Under the pieces are notes generated by a model, which was given only the letters and a program-made list of their open reading frames with translations, searched no databases and was not told the origin of the DNA. 64,000 nt of DNA from positions 62,001 through 126,000 of the forward strand of contig NZ_JANCLU010000004.1 of the NCBI RefSeq assembly GCF_024294805.1, written 5' to 3'. The stretch comes from Alsobacter ponti. GTDB lineage: Bacteria; Pseudomonadota; Alphaproteobacteria; Rhizobiales; Beijerinckiaceae. Made by a program: the position numbers and the translations under genes. Below are positions 16,392-25,015 of the stretch, in pieces. Position 1 is the stretch's first letter; every line of letters starts with the position of its first letter.

Positions 16392-17216
16392 ATGACGACG
16401 ACGACGCCGGCCACGGCCGGGAGGGAGGCGAATCCGCGCCTGCGCGCCGCCTGCGAAGTGGCGCTCGAGGCCGGCGCGCTGGCGCTGGCCCGGTTCCGCG
16501 ACAAGGGCTCGATCCAGGTCTCCTTCAAGGGCCACCAGGACTACCTGACCGAGGTCGACGGGCTGGTCGAGCGCCTGATCATCGAGCGGCTCTCCGCCCG
16601 CTTCCCGGAGGACGGCTTCATCGGCGAGGAGGGCGGCGGTTCCGGCAGCGCGCGGGTCTGGGTCATCGATCCCATTGACGGAACCTCCAATTTCGCCCGC
16701 GGAATCGGCCATTTCTGCGTCTCCATCGCCTATGTCGACGATCGCGGGCCGGCCCTCGGCGTCATCTACGATCCCACCCGCGACGAGCTGTTCGCCGCCG
16801 AGCGCGGCGGCGGCGCGACGCTGAACGGCGCGCCCATCGCGGTGTCCGGAATCGCCGATCCGAGGCGCGCCTCCGTCGAGTGCGGCTGGAGCATGCGCCG
16901 CCCCATCGGCGACTACATCGCGCTGATGGGCCGGGTGGCCGAAATGGGCGCCGGGCTCTATCGCCTGGGCTCCGGCGCGCTCGGCATGGCCTATGTGGCG
17001 GCCGGCCGCACCGACGCCTATTGCGAGCTGCACATCAACTCGTGGGACGTGCTGGCCGGCCTCGTGATCGTCGCGGAGGCCGGCGGAGCGGTGAGCGATT
17101 TCACCGCCGGCGACTACCTGGCGAACGGGAATCCCGTGCTGGCCTGCTCGCCGGCCCTGGCCGAGAAGCTGGCCCGCGCCACCGGTATCCCCATGGATCG
17201 CGGACAGTCGTGTTGA
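16392..17216 (+). CDS. inositol monophosphatase-family phosphatase
   Basis: A 274-residue Mg-dependent, Li-sensitive-type phosphatase. The metal and substrate motifs are intact: DYLTEVDGLVERLI (about 50-63), FIGEEGGG, WVIDPIDGTSNFARG (90-104) and INSWDVLAGLVIVAEAGG near the C terminus. These define the IMPase/SuhB/histidinol-phosphatase group; the substrate may be a sugar or inositol phosphate. The in-frame ATG 75 bases upstream gives a non-conserved leader, so I start at MTTTTPATAG. It ends 61 bases before an AfuA-like binding-protein gene and probably shares its transcript. That suggests uptake of a phosphorylated compound and its dephosphorylation. Confidence 0.88.
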   Translation: MTTTTPATAGREANPRLRAACEVALEAGALALARFRDKGSIQVSFKGHQDYLTEVDGLVERLIIERLSARFPEDGFIGEEGGGSGSARVWVIDPIDGTSNFARGIGHFCVSIAYVDDRGPALGVIYDPTRDELFAAERGGGATLNGAPIAVSGIADPRRASVECGWSMRRPIGDYIALMGRVAEMGAGLYRLGSGALGMAYVAAGRTDAYCELHINSWDVLAGLVIVAEAGGAVSDFTAGDYLANGNPVLACSPALAEKLARATGIPMDRGQSC

Positions 17217-17277
17217 CGCCGCGTGCGGCGCGTTCCAATCTCGCGAGCAACAACAAGAACTTCCGGGGAGATATGAC

Positions 17278-18327
17278 ATGCATGTGACATCCAAGAGCGC
17301 CCGGCTGGCGGCGCTGTCCGCCGTCGCGTCGGCGACCGCCCTGTTGGCCGGCTCCGGCCCGGCCGCGGCGCAGGGCCAGCTCACCGTCTATTGCGGCGTG
17401 CAGGAGGAGTGGTGCCGGCCGATGGTCGACGCCTTCGAGAAGCAGACCGGCATCAAGGTCTCGATGACCCGCAAGAGCTCGGGCGAGATCTACGCCCAGG
17501 TGAAGGCCGAGTCGGCCAACCCGAAGGGCGACGTCTGGTGGGGCGGCACCGGCGACCCCCACATGCAGGCCGCCGAGGAGGGCCTGACCGAGGAATACAA
17601 GTCGCCCAAGCTCTCGGAGCTGAACGACTGGGCGGTTCGCCAGTGGGAGCAGTCCAAGGGCCGCGCTGTCGGCATCTATTCGGGCGCGCTGGGCTACGGC
17701 GTCAACACCAAGATGCTGGCGCAGAAGGGAATTCCCGAGCTGAAGTGCTGGGCGGACCTGCTCAACCCGAAGCTGAAGGACGAGGTGCAGGTCGCCGACC
17801 CGAACTCGTCGGGCACCGCCTACACGATGCTGGCGACCATCGTCCAGATCATGGGCGAGGACAAAGGGTTCGACTACTTGAAGGCGCTGCACAAGAACGT
17901 CAACCAGTACACCAAGTCGGGCGCCGCGCCGGCCAAGGCGGCGAGCCTCGGCGAGACCACGGTGGGCATCGCCTTCCTGCACGACCACGTGACCATGATC
18001 GTCGACGGCGCGCCGGTGAAGGCCGTCGCGCCGTGCGAGGGCACGGGCTACGAGATCGGCTCGATGTCGATCATCAAGGGCGCCCGCAACCTGGACAACG
18101 CCAAGAAGTGGTACGACTGGGCGCTGACGCCCGAGGCGCAGAAGCTCGGCGCGGCGGCCAAGTCCTTCCAGGTGCCGTCCAACAAGGCGACGCCGGTTCC
18201 CAAGGAGTCGCCCAACCTCGCCGAGATCAAGCTGATCAACTTCGATTTCGCGAAGTACGGCTCCTCGGCCGAGCGCAAGCGCCTGCTGGCGAAGTGGGAC
18301 GCCGAGGTCAAGAACCTGCCGAAGTAG
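17278..18327 (+). CDS. ABC transporter periplasmic binding protein, AfuA/FbpA-like
   Basis: A 349-residue secreted binding protein with a signal peptide ending near PAAAQ (about residue 32). The fold pattern (LTVYCGVQEEWCRPMVDAFEKQTGIKV shortened: opening strand, then a domain-1 helix) is that of the iron(III)-type COG1840 group. The paired tyrosines that bind ferric iron in FbpA are not seen. Instead it has FLHDHV (His235, Asp236) and Glu259, spaced as the sugar-phosphate ligands of Actinobacillus AfuA as I recall them. A GGGGAG ribosome site precedes the ATG. A two-domain permease and an ATPase follow, giving a complete importer; a phosphatase gene lies just upstream. Confidence 0.88.
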   Translation: MHVTSKSARLAALSAVASATALLAGSGPAAAQGQLTVYCGVQEEWCRPMVDAFEKQTGIKVSMTRKSSGEIYAQVKAESANPKGDVWWGGTGDPHMQAAEEGLTEEYKSPKLSELNDWAVRQWEQSKGRAVGIYSGALGYGVNTKMLAQKGIPELKCWADLLNPKLKDEVQVADPNSSGTAYTMLATIVQIMGEDKGFDYLKALHKNVNQYTKSGAAPAKAASLGETTVGIAFLHDHVTMIVDGAPVKAVAPCEGTGYEIGSMSIIKGARNLDNAKKWYDWALTPEAQKLGAAAKSFQVPSNKATPVPKESPNLAEIKLINFDFAKYGSSAERKRLLAKWDAEVKNLPK

Positions 18328-18337
18328 GACCCGGCCC

Positions 18338-18363
18338 GGCGCGCGTCCCCAAGGGCGCGCGCC
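18338..18363 (+). promoter_or_regulatory. intercistronic hairpin after the binding-protein gene
   Basis: GGCGCGCG-T-CCC and GGG-CGCGCGCC form an 11-bp stem with one bulge and a tiny loop, eleven bases after the binding-protein stop. There is no U-tract. It probably stabilises or partly separates the binding-protein message from the permease message. Confidence 0.5.
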
Positions 18364-18410
18364 TCGCCGACTTCCGCGCGTCCCTTCTCGAACGCTGACA
18401 GCGAGCCCGC

Positions 18411-20636
18411 GTGAAACGCACCACCTCGGCGCGCATCGACGCCGCCGGACTTACGATTGTCGCCTGGGCGGCCTTCGCGCTGGCGCCCTGGCACTGGCTC
18501 GACTTCTCGGGGGCGGGGCCGAACTGGTCGACCTATCCGCTCGGCGGCGCCGGCTCCGGGCTGGCGCTGGCTCTCGCCCCGGCGCTGGGATGGTCCGGCG
18601 AGTGGTGGCTGCTGCCGATCCTGGCCCCTCTGGCGCTCGCCTCGGCGGCGTCGCTCCCCGGGCGGGACGCCCGTGTCCGGGCGGGGCTGCTGATCGCGGC
18701 AGGGGCGCTCGGCCTCGCGCTGACGCTCGGGCAGGGCTTCGCGGTGGGACTGCGCGGGTGGAACGCGCAATGGCTCGCGGCCCTCTTCGGCGCACCCGGC
18801 CCGCGCCAGGAAGGCATGGGCCTGGGGGGCGTCACTGTTCTCGCCTGCTTCCTGTTCATGCTGTGCCGGGGCCTGGCGGGACGCGGCTGGTGCCGCGGCG
18901 ACGCCTTCGTCGTCACCTCCATCGGCACCGTCGTCGCGCTGATCCTGCTGTTCGTGTTCTATCCGGTCGGCAAGATCCTGGTCAGCGCCGTACAGGACAA
19001 TGACGGCGTGTTCGCGCCCTACGAGTTCGTCGCCAAGTTCGCCGACCGGTCGATCTGGGGGCTCGACTGCGTCGGCGGCAATCTGCGCTGCGGCGTCGCC
19101 TGGAACACGCTGCTGCTCGGCGTCCTCGTCGGGCTCGGCAGCACGGCGCTCGGCCTCGCCTTCGCGCTCATCGCGACGCGGTCCGGATTTCGGGCCAAGG
19201 GCGCGTTGCGCATCCTCTCCGTGCTGCCGATCATCACGCCGCCCTTCGTCATCGGCCTCGCGCTCATTCTGTTGTTCGGCCGCTCGGGAGTGGTCTCCAC
19301 CACGCTGTCGGCGTGGTTCGACATTCCGCCGACGCGCTGGATCTATGGCCTGCCCGGCGTGCTGATCGCGCAACTCCTCGCCTTCACGCCGATCGCCTTC
19401 CTCGTCCTCGTCGGCGTCGTGCAGGGCATCAGCCCGTCGCTGGAGGAGGCGTCGCAGACGTTGCGGGCCGACAGCTGGACGACGTTCCGAACCATCACCC
19501 TGCCGCTGATGCGGCCCGGCCTCGCCAACGCCTTCCTGCTCGGCTTCGTCGAAAGCCTGGCGGATTTCGGCAACCCGCTGGTGCTCGGCGGCAATTTCGA
19601 GGTGCTATCGACCAAGATCTTCTTCGCGGTGGTCGGCGCGGCGACGGATCAGGGCCGCGCGGCGGTGCTGTCCATCGTGCTGCTCGGCTTCACGCTCGCG
19701 GCCTTCTGGCTGCAGCAGGTCTGGCTCGGCAAGAAGGTCTACACGACGGTCGGCGGCAAGGGCGATTCCGGCCTGCCGACGCCGTTGCCGCGCTTCGTGG
19801 CGTGGGCGTGCTACGCGACGGCGCTGCCCTGGGCGGCGTTTACCGCGGCGGTGTACCTGCTCATCCTCGTCGGCGGCTTCGTGCGCAGCCTGGGCCGCGA
19901 CTACACGCCGACGCTGAACCACTACCTCACGGCCTTCCGCATCGACAGCGGCGCGTCCGGCCTGCGCTTCACCGGCAGCGCCTGGGACAGCTTCTTCGCC
20001 ACCGTGCAGGTGGCGGCGCTCGCCGCGCCGGTGACGGCCGCCATCGGCCTGCTCACGGCGTGGCTGCTGACGCGCGAGAGCTTCAGCGGCAAGCGCGCCT
20101 TCGAGTTCGGCACGCTGCTCAGCTTCGCGATCCCCGGCACGGTCGTCGGCGTCAGCTACATCCTGGCCTTCAACGTGCCGCCTTTCGAGCTGACCGGGAC
20201 CGGGCTGATCCTGGTGATCTGCTTCGTGTTCCGCAACATGCCGGTGGGCGTGCGCTCCGGCGTCGCCACGCTGAGCCAGATCGACAAGTCGCTCGACGAG
20301 GCGTCCCTGACGCTGGGCGCGCGCTCCTTCACTACCGTGCGGCTGGTGGTGCTGCCGCTGCTGCGACCCGCCATCGTCGCCGCGCTGGTCTATTCCTTCG
20401 TGCGCGCCATGACGGCGGTGAGCGCCGTCATCTTCCTCGTCTCGGCGCAGTACAACATGGCCACGACCTACATCGTCGGCCGCGTCGAGGCCGGCGAGTT
20501 CGGCCTCGCCATCGCCTATTCCTCCGCCCTCATCGTGGTGATGCTGGTCGTCATTCTCGGCATCGAGGCCGCGGTCGGCCAGCGCAGGCTGGGGCGGCGC
20601 GAGGCGACGCCGGTCGCCGCGGTGGCGGGCGGGTAA
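18411..20636 (+). CDS. ABC transporter permease with two fused transmembrane domains
   Basis: A 741-residue inner-membrane protein with a GTG start. After several N-terminal membrane helices (about 1-200) come two BPD_transp_1 domains, each with an EAA loop: SPSLEEASQTLRADSWTTFR and DKSLDEASLTLGARSFTTVR. The duplicated design is typical of FbpB/AfuB-type importers, where one gene encodes both halves of the channel. The extra N-terminal helices also occur in AfuB-like permeases. It lies between binding protein and ATPase in one operon. The substrate follows the binding protein: ferric iron or, more likely by ligand residues, a sugar phosphate. Confidence 0.92.
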   Translation: MKRTTSARIDAAGLTIVAWAAFALAPWHWLDFSGAGPNWSTYPLGGAGSGLALALAPALGWSGEWWLLPILAPLALASAASLPGRDARVRAGLLIAAGALGLALTLGQGFAVGLRGWNAQWLAALFGAPGPRQEGMGLGGVTVLACFLFMLCRGLAGRGWCRGDAFVVTSIGTVVALILLFVFYPVGKILVSAVQDNDGVFAPYEFVAKFADRSIWGLDCVGGNLRCGVAWNTLLLGVLVGLGSTALGLAFALIATRSGFRAKGALRILSVLPIITPPFVIGLALILLFGRSGVVSTTLSAWFDIPPTRWIYGLPGVLIAQLLAFTPIAFLVLVGVVQGISPSLEEASQTLRADSWTTFRTITLPLMRPGLANAFLLGFVESLADFGNPLVLGGNFEVLSTKIFFAVVGAATDQGRAAVLSIVLLGFTLAAFWLQQVWLGKKVYTTVGGKGDSGLPTPLPRFVAWACYATALPWAAFTAAVYLLILVGGFVRSLGRDYTPTLNHYLTAFRIDSGASGLRFTGSAWDSFFATVQVAALAAPVTAAIGLLTAWLLTRESFSGKRAFEFGTLLSFAIPGTVVGVSYILAFNVPPFELTGTGLILVICFVFRNMPVGVRSGVATLSQIDKSLDEASLTLGARSFTTVRLVVLPLLRPAIVAALVYSFVRAMTAVSAVIFLVSAQYNMATTYIVGRVEAGEFGLAIAYSSALIVVMLVVILGIEAAVGQRRLGRREATPVAAVAGG

Positions 20637-20659
20637 GTCATGCAGTCAGGATCGTCGCG

Positions 20660-21730
20660 ATGAGCAAGGCCCCGGCCTCGGTGGAGTTCCGCAACGTCAG
20701 CAAGCGCTACGGCGCGGTGACGGCTGTGGACGACGTGTCGTTCGGCATCGAGCCGGGCACGCTGGTGACGCTGCTCGGCCCCTCCGGCTGCGGCAAGACC
20801 ACCACGCTGCGGCTGATCGCCGGCCTGGAAATGGCGAGTTCGGGCACCATCTCGATCGGCGGCGTCGACGTGACGCGGCTGTCGGCGGCCGACCGCGACG
20901 TCTCGATGGTGTTCCAGTCCTACGCGCTGTTCCCGCACATGAGCGTGCTGGAGAACGTCGCCTACGGCCCGACGGTGCAGGGCGCGCCGAAGGCGCTGGC
21001 GCGCGAGATGGCGATGGAGAAGCTGGCGCTGGTCGGCCTTTCGGGGCTGGAGAAGCGCGCCCCCTCCGAGCTGTCGGGCGGCCAGCAGCAACGCGTCGCG
21101 GTGGCGCGCGCCCTGGTGCTGGAGCCGCAGGTGCTGCTGTTCGACGAGCCGCTCTCCAACCTGGACGCCAAGCTGCGCCGTCGCGTCCGCGAGGAGATCC
21201 GCGAGCTTCAGATCAAGCTCAACCTCACCGTCGCCTACGTCACCCACGACCAGGAGGAGGCCCTGGCCGTCTCCGACCGCATCATCGTGATGTCGAACGC
21301 CCGCATCGCGCAATCCGGCACGCCCTACGAGCTGTACGAGGAGCCGGCGAGCCTGTTCGTGGCCGATTTCATCGGCGACGCCAACATTCTCGACGCCGAA
21401 CTGGTCGAGGAGCGCGGCCCGCGCGCCCTCGTCCGCCTCGGGCCGATGGAGTTGGATCTGCCGCGCCGCGGCGCCACGGCGGGGCCGATCAAGCTCGCCG
21501 TTCGCCCCGACGCGCTGCGGCTGGCCCCGGCGGACGGCGACGGCGCGGGGCGCGGCGTCGACGGACGGGTCGCCAAGGCGGCCTATCTCGGCAAGCAGCG
21601 CGAATACACGGTGGCGACGCCGGTGGGGGACCTCTTCATCGTCGACAGCGGCCGCACGCCGGCGCGGCTGGTGGACGCGCCCGTACGCGTCGCGTTCAGC
21701 GATTCCGGCATCGTGGTGCTGCCGCGCTGA
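20660..21730 (+). CDS. ABC transporter ATP-binding protein
   Basis: A 356-residue ATPase of the FbpC/PotA-like group. Walker A is GPSGCGKTTTL, the Q-loop is MVFQSYALFPHM, the signature is LSGGQQQRVAVARAL, Walker B is VLLFDEPLSNLDAKLR, and the switch His is in YVTHDQEEA. A C-terminal TOBE-type regulatory domain occupies about residues 270-356. It begins 23 bases after the permease stop and is the last gene of the plus-strand importer operon; the RidA gene converges on it only seven bases later, with no obvious terminator between. Confidence 0.95.
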   Translation: MSKAPASVEFRNVSKRYGAVTAVDDVSFGIEPGTLVTLLGPSGCGKTTTLRLIAGLEMASSGTISIGGVDVTRLSAADRDVSMVFQSYALFPHMSVLENVAYGPTVQGAPKALAREMAMEKLALVGLSGLEKRAPSELSGGQQQRVAVARALVLEPQVLLFDEPLSNLDAKLRRRVREEIRELQIKLNLTVAYVTHDQEEALAVSDRIIVMSNARIAQSGTPYELYEEPASLFVADFIGDANILDAELVEERGPRALVRLGPMELDLPRRGATAGPIKLAVRPDALRLAPADGDGAGRGVDGRVAKAAYLGKQREYTVATPVGDLFIVDSGRTPARLVDAPVRVAFSDSGIVVLPR

Positions 21731-21737
21731 GGCGGCG

Positions 21738-22175
21738 TCAGTCCGGCACCACCGCCGTCGCCTGGATCTCCACCAGCGCCTCGTCCTCGATCAGCCCGGC
21801 CACCTGCACCGCCGCCATCGCCGGGTAGTGCCGTCCGATCACGTCGAGATAGGCGCGGCCCAGTTCGCGGCGGCGGGCGACGTATTCCTTCTTGTCGAGC
21901 AGGTACCACGTCATGCTGACGATATGCTCGGGCCCCGCGCCGCCCTCGCGCAGGATGGCGACGATGTTCTCCAGCGTCTGGCGCGTCTGGCCCACGAGGT
22001 CGTGCGCCTCGAACACGCACTGGCCGTTCCAGCCGATCTGGCCGCCGAGGAAGATGGTGCGCCCGCGCGCCGCCACGCCGTTCGCGTAGCCGATCGGCTT
22101 GGCCCAGCCCTGGGGCTGAAGGATCACGTGCCCTTCGCGGGCTGTGTCGATGGCCGTCATGGTCTCGCCCTTCAT
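21738..22175 (-). CDS. RidA/YjgF-family enamine/imine deaminase-like protein
   Basis: A 145-residue RidA-like trimeric protein. The family pattern is clear: [11 protein letters not shown] (about 42-52), [20 protein letters not shown] (66-85), and the closing [19 protein letters not shown]. RidA proteins hydrolyse reactive enamines and imines, releasing ammonia. The start overlaps the acyl-CoA dehydrogenase stop by four bases; an alternative ATG lies 15 bases downstream. As the last gene of a 2-aminobenzoyl-CoA-type operon it could remove the amino group from an enamine intermediate formed after ring reduction. That role is inference from context. Confidence 0.88.
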   Translation of the reverse strand: MKGETMTAIDTAREGHVILQPQGWAKPIGYANGVAARGRTIFLGGQIGWNGQCVFEAHDLVGQTRQTLENIVAILREGGAGPEHIVSMTWYLLDKKEYVARRRELGRAYLDVIGRHYPAMAAVQVAGLIEDEALVEIQATAVVPD

Positions 22176-23365
22176 CGGGGTCCCCCGTCCTTGAGCAGTT
22201 CGCGCGCGACGATGAGCTTCTGCACCTCGGTCGCGCCTTCGTAGATCCGCAGCGCCCGGATCTCGCGGTAGAGCCGCTCGACGATTTCGCCGGAGCGCAC
22301 GCCGCGCCCGCCGAACATCTGCACGGCCCGGTCGATCACCGCCTGGGCGTTCTCGGTCGCCGTCATTTTCGCCATGGCGGCTTCGCGGGTCGTCGGCAGG
22401 CGCTGCACGTCGCGCCGCCACGCGGCGCGGTAGGTGAGCAGGGCGGCGGCGTCGACCTGTGTCGCCATGTCTCCGAGCGCCGCCTGGGTGAGCTGGAGAT
22501 CGGCCAGCGTCGCCCCGAACATGCGGCGGGCCCGGGCGTGCGCCGTCGCCTCGTCGAGCGCCCGGCGCGCGAAGCCCAGCGCGGCGGCGGCGACCGAGGC
22601 GCGGAAGATGTCGAGGGTGCGCATGGCGATCTTGAAGCCCTCGCCCGGCGCGCCGATCCGCCGCGCCGCCGGGATGCGGCAGCGGTCGAAGCGGATGCGC
22701 GCGAGGGGGTGCGGCGCGATCACCGGAATGCGCTCGACGATCTCGAAGCCGGGATCGTCGCGAAACACGACGAACGCCGAAATGCCGCGCGTGCCGGGCG
22801 CCTCGCCGCTGCGCGCGAACACGGTGTAGACGTCGGCGATGCCGCCGTTGGAAATCCAGGTCTTCTCGCCGTGCAGCACGTAGTCGTCGCCCTCCGGACG
22901 CGCCTCGCAGCTCATCGCGGCCACATCCGACCCCGCCTCGGGCTCCGACAGCGCGAAGGCGGCGATCATCGCGCCTTCGGCCACGGCGGGCAGCACGCGC
23001 GCGCGCAGCTCCGGCGAGCCCGCGAGCGAAATGGCCCCTGAGCCGAGCCCCTGCATGGCGAAGGCGAAGTCGGCGAGCCCGTCGGCATAGGCCAGCCGCT
23101 CGCGGGCGATGCACAGCAGGCGGGAATCGATCTCATCTCGCGCGCCCCCGAAGGCGGCCGGCACGCAGGGGTCGAGCAGGCCGGCTTCGCCGAGCGTCGT
23201 CACCAGCGCGCGGCAGGCGGCGTCCGTGTCGTCGTGGTCGACGGCGTCGAGACCGCCCTCGACGATCCACGCGTCGAGGCGTTCGGCGAAAACGCGATGC
23301 TCCGGGCCGAAGAAGGGCCATTCCAGATGGGCGAGGCTCGGCCGTGGGGCGGAAGCGGGGTGCAT
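22172..23365 (-). CDS. acyl-CoA dehydrogenase
   Basis: A 397-residue FAD enzyme of the acyl-CoA dehydrogenase family. Signatures are [16 protein letters not shown] (about 136-151), [17 protein letters not shown], and [19 protein letters not shown] followed by [10 protein letters not shown], where the Glu of YEG is the usual catalytic base. It lies ten bases downstream of the enoyl-CoA hydratase stop and overlaps the ridA-like gene. In this operon it should act in the beta-oxidation-like steps that open or shorten the alicyclic CoA ester made from the aromatic acid. The electron acceptor would be ETF, encoded elsewhere. Confidence 0.92.
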   Translation of the reverse strand: MHPASAPRPSLAHLEWPFFGPEHRVFAERLDAWIVEGGLDAVDHDDTDAACRALVTTLGEAGLLDPCVPAAFGGARDEIDSRLLCIARERLAYADGLADFAFAMQGLGSGAISLAGSPELRARVLPAVAEGAMIAAFALSEPEAGSDVAAMSCEARPEGDDYVLHGEKTWISNGGIADVYTVFARSGEAPGTRGISAFVVFRDDPGFEIVERIPVIAPHPLARIRFDRCRIPAARRIGAPGEGFKIAMRTLDIFRASVAAAALGFARRALDEATAHARARRMFGATLADLQLTQAALGDMATQVDAAALLTYRAAWRRDVQRLPTTREAAMAKMTATENAQAVIDRAVQMFGGRGVRSGEIVERLYREIRALRIYEGATEVQKLIVARELLKDGGPR

Positions 23366-23375
23366 GTCGATCGCC

Positions 23376-24230
23376 TCAGTCGCCCTGGAAGATCGGCTTC
23401 GCCTTGGCGGCGAAGGCCTCGAAGGCGCGGCGGAAGTCCTGCGTCATCATGCAGATGGCCTGCGCCTGAGCCTCCGACTCGACCATCTCCTCGATGCCCA
23501 TCGCCCATTCCTGGTTGAACATCGTCTTGGTGATCCCGTGCGCGAACCACGGCCCGTCGGCGAGCCCGCGCGCCACGCCCTGGGCCTGGGCCAGCAAGTC
23601 TTCGGGCGCGTGCAGGGCGTTGTAGAAGCCCCACGCCTCGCCTTCCTGGGCGGTCATGGCGCGGCCGGTGAACAGCAGCTCCGCCGCCCGCCCCTGGCCG
23701 ATGACGCGCGGCAGCAGGCCGCACGCGCCCATGTCCGCGCCGGCCAGCCCGACGCGCGTGAACAGGAAGGCGGTGCGGGCGCGCGGCGTCGCGTGGCGCA
23801 GGTCGGAGGCGAGGGCGAGGATCGCGCCGGCCCCGGCGCAGACGCCATCGACGGCTGCGATGATGGGCTGCGGGCACCGGCGCATGGCCTTCACCACGTC
23901 GCCGGTCATGCGCGTGAAGGCGAGCAGGTCCGGCATCGTCATGCGCGTCAGAGGCTCGATGATCTCGAACACGTCGCCGCCGGAGCAGAAATTGCCGCCC
24001 TCGCCGGCCAGCACGATGGCGCGCACGTCGCTGGCGTAGACGAGGCCGCGGAACAGGTCGCGCAGCTCGGCGTAGGATTCGAAGGTGAGGGGGTTCTTCT
24101 TGTCGGGCCGGTTCAGCGTCAGCGTCGCGACGCGGCCGTCCGCGTCGGTGCTCCACTGGAAGTGCCGCGCCTGGTAGTCGCGGAAGGGGCGCAGCGTCTC
24201 GCGCATCGTGTCCATCGTTTGCATCCTCAT
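23376..24230 (-). CDS. enoyl-CoA hydratase/isomerase family protein
   Basis: A 284-residue crotonase-fold protein. The oxyanion-hole segments are [15 protein letters not shown] (about 85-99) and [20 protein letters not shown] (about 131-150). The N-terminal 30 residues carry RDYQARHF, which is unusual for the family. The first ATG overlaps the SDR stop by four bases (ATGA), so I use it, although two further in-frame ATG codons follow closely. Its place between an SDR and an acyl-CoA dehydrogenase fits hydration or ring hydrolysis of the CoA-bound alicyclic intermediate. Confidence 0.9.
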   Translation of the reverse strand: MRMQTMDTMRETLRPFRDYQARHFQWSTDADGRVATLTLNRPDKKNPLTFESYAELRDLFRGLVYASDVRAIVLAGEGGNFCSGGDVFEIIEPLTRMTMPDLLAFTRMTGDVVKAMRRCPQPIIAAVDGVCAGAGAILALASDLRHATPRARTAFLFTRVGLAGADMGACGLLPRVIGQGRAAELLFTGRAMTAQEGEAWGFYNALHAPEDLLAQAQGVARGLADGPWFAHGITKTMFNQEWAMGIEEMVESEAQAQAICMMTQDFRRAFEAFAAKAKPIFQGD

Positions 24231-25015
24231 CCGGTCATGACTTCGCCGCCGGCGACGGCGATCGCCTGGCCGTTGATGGAGGCCGCGCCGGGCGAGCACA
24301 GCCACGCGACGGCGTCGGCCACCTCCTCCGGCGTCACCAGGCGGCCCTGCGGGTTGGCCCGGGCGAGCGCGGCGCGCGCCTCGTCGGGCGACCGGCTGGT
24401 CTTGGCCACGATGGCGTCCACCGCGCCCTCGAGCAGCGGCGTGTCCGTATAGCCCGGGCACACGGCGTTCACGGTGACCCCGGTCTTCGCGAATTCGGTC
24501 GCCAGCGCGCGGGTCAGCCCCACGACGCCGTGCTTGGCGGCGACGTAGGCGGCCACGTAGGGATAGCCCGTCAGACCGGCCGTGCTGGCCAGCATCACCA
24601 CGCGGCCGTCGCGGCGCGCGGCCATGCCGGGCAGCGCCGCCTGCGCGCAGAGAAACGCGCCGGTGAGATTCACCGCCAGCGTGGCGTTCCAGTCGGCCAG
24701 CGAGACGCGCGCGAACGGCGCGCTCGGCGCGGCGCCGGCGTTGCAGACGAGGATGGCGAGCGGCCCGCGCGCCGCCTCGGCCGCGCGCACGCCCGCCGCC
24801 ACGCTGTCTTGGTCGGTGACGTCCATCGTGACCGCCCCGTGAAGCTCGGCGTTGGCGAGCGTCCGTCGGGTCGCGTCCAGCCGGTCGAGCCGGCGGCCCG
24901 CCAGCGTCACGGCGGCGCCATCGGCGGCCAGACGCGCCGCGATGGCCGCGCCGATGCCGCTGCCCGCGCCGGTGACCAGCGCGTGGCGGCCCGCCAACGG
25001 CGGCGCGGCGCTCAC
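24227..25015 (-). CDS. short-chain dehydrogenase/reductase
   Basis: A 262-residue Rossmann-fold oxidoreductase. The cofactor motif [11 protein letters not shown] is near residue 16, NAG follows at about 90, and the catalytic set is [20 protein letters not shown] with Tyr-x-x-x-Lys. GTG is used as start, overlapping the stop of the monooxygenase/reductase gene by four bases (GTGA). It resembles 3-hydroxyacyl-CoA dehydrogenases of SDR type and would oxidise or reduce a hydroxyl group on the CoA-bound ring product. The exact step is not determinable here. Confidence 0.9.
   Translation of the reverse strand: MSAAPPLAGRHALVTGAGSGIGAAIAARLAADGAAVTLAGRRLDRLDATRRTLANAELHGAVTMDVTDQDSVAAGVRAAEAARGPLAILVCNAGAAPSAPFARVSLADWNATLAVNLTGAFLCAQAALPGMAARRDGRVVMLASTAGLTGYPYVAAYVAAKHGVVGLTRALATEFAKTGVTVNAVCPGYTDTPLLEGAVDAIVAKTSRSPDEARAALARANPQGRLVTPEEVADAVAWLCSPGAASINGQAIAVAGGEVMTG

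Noticed and set aside
17278-21730. Calling the AfuABC-like operon a ferric iron importer outright
   Set aside because: The family label suggests iron, but the tyrosine iron ligands are not seen and sugar-phosphate-type ligands are, so the substrate is left open.
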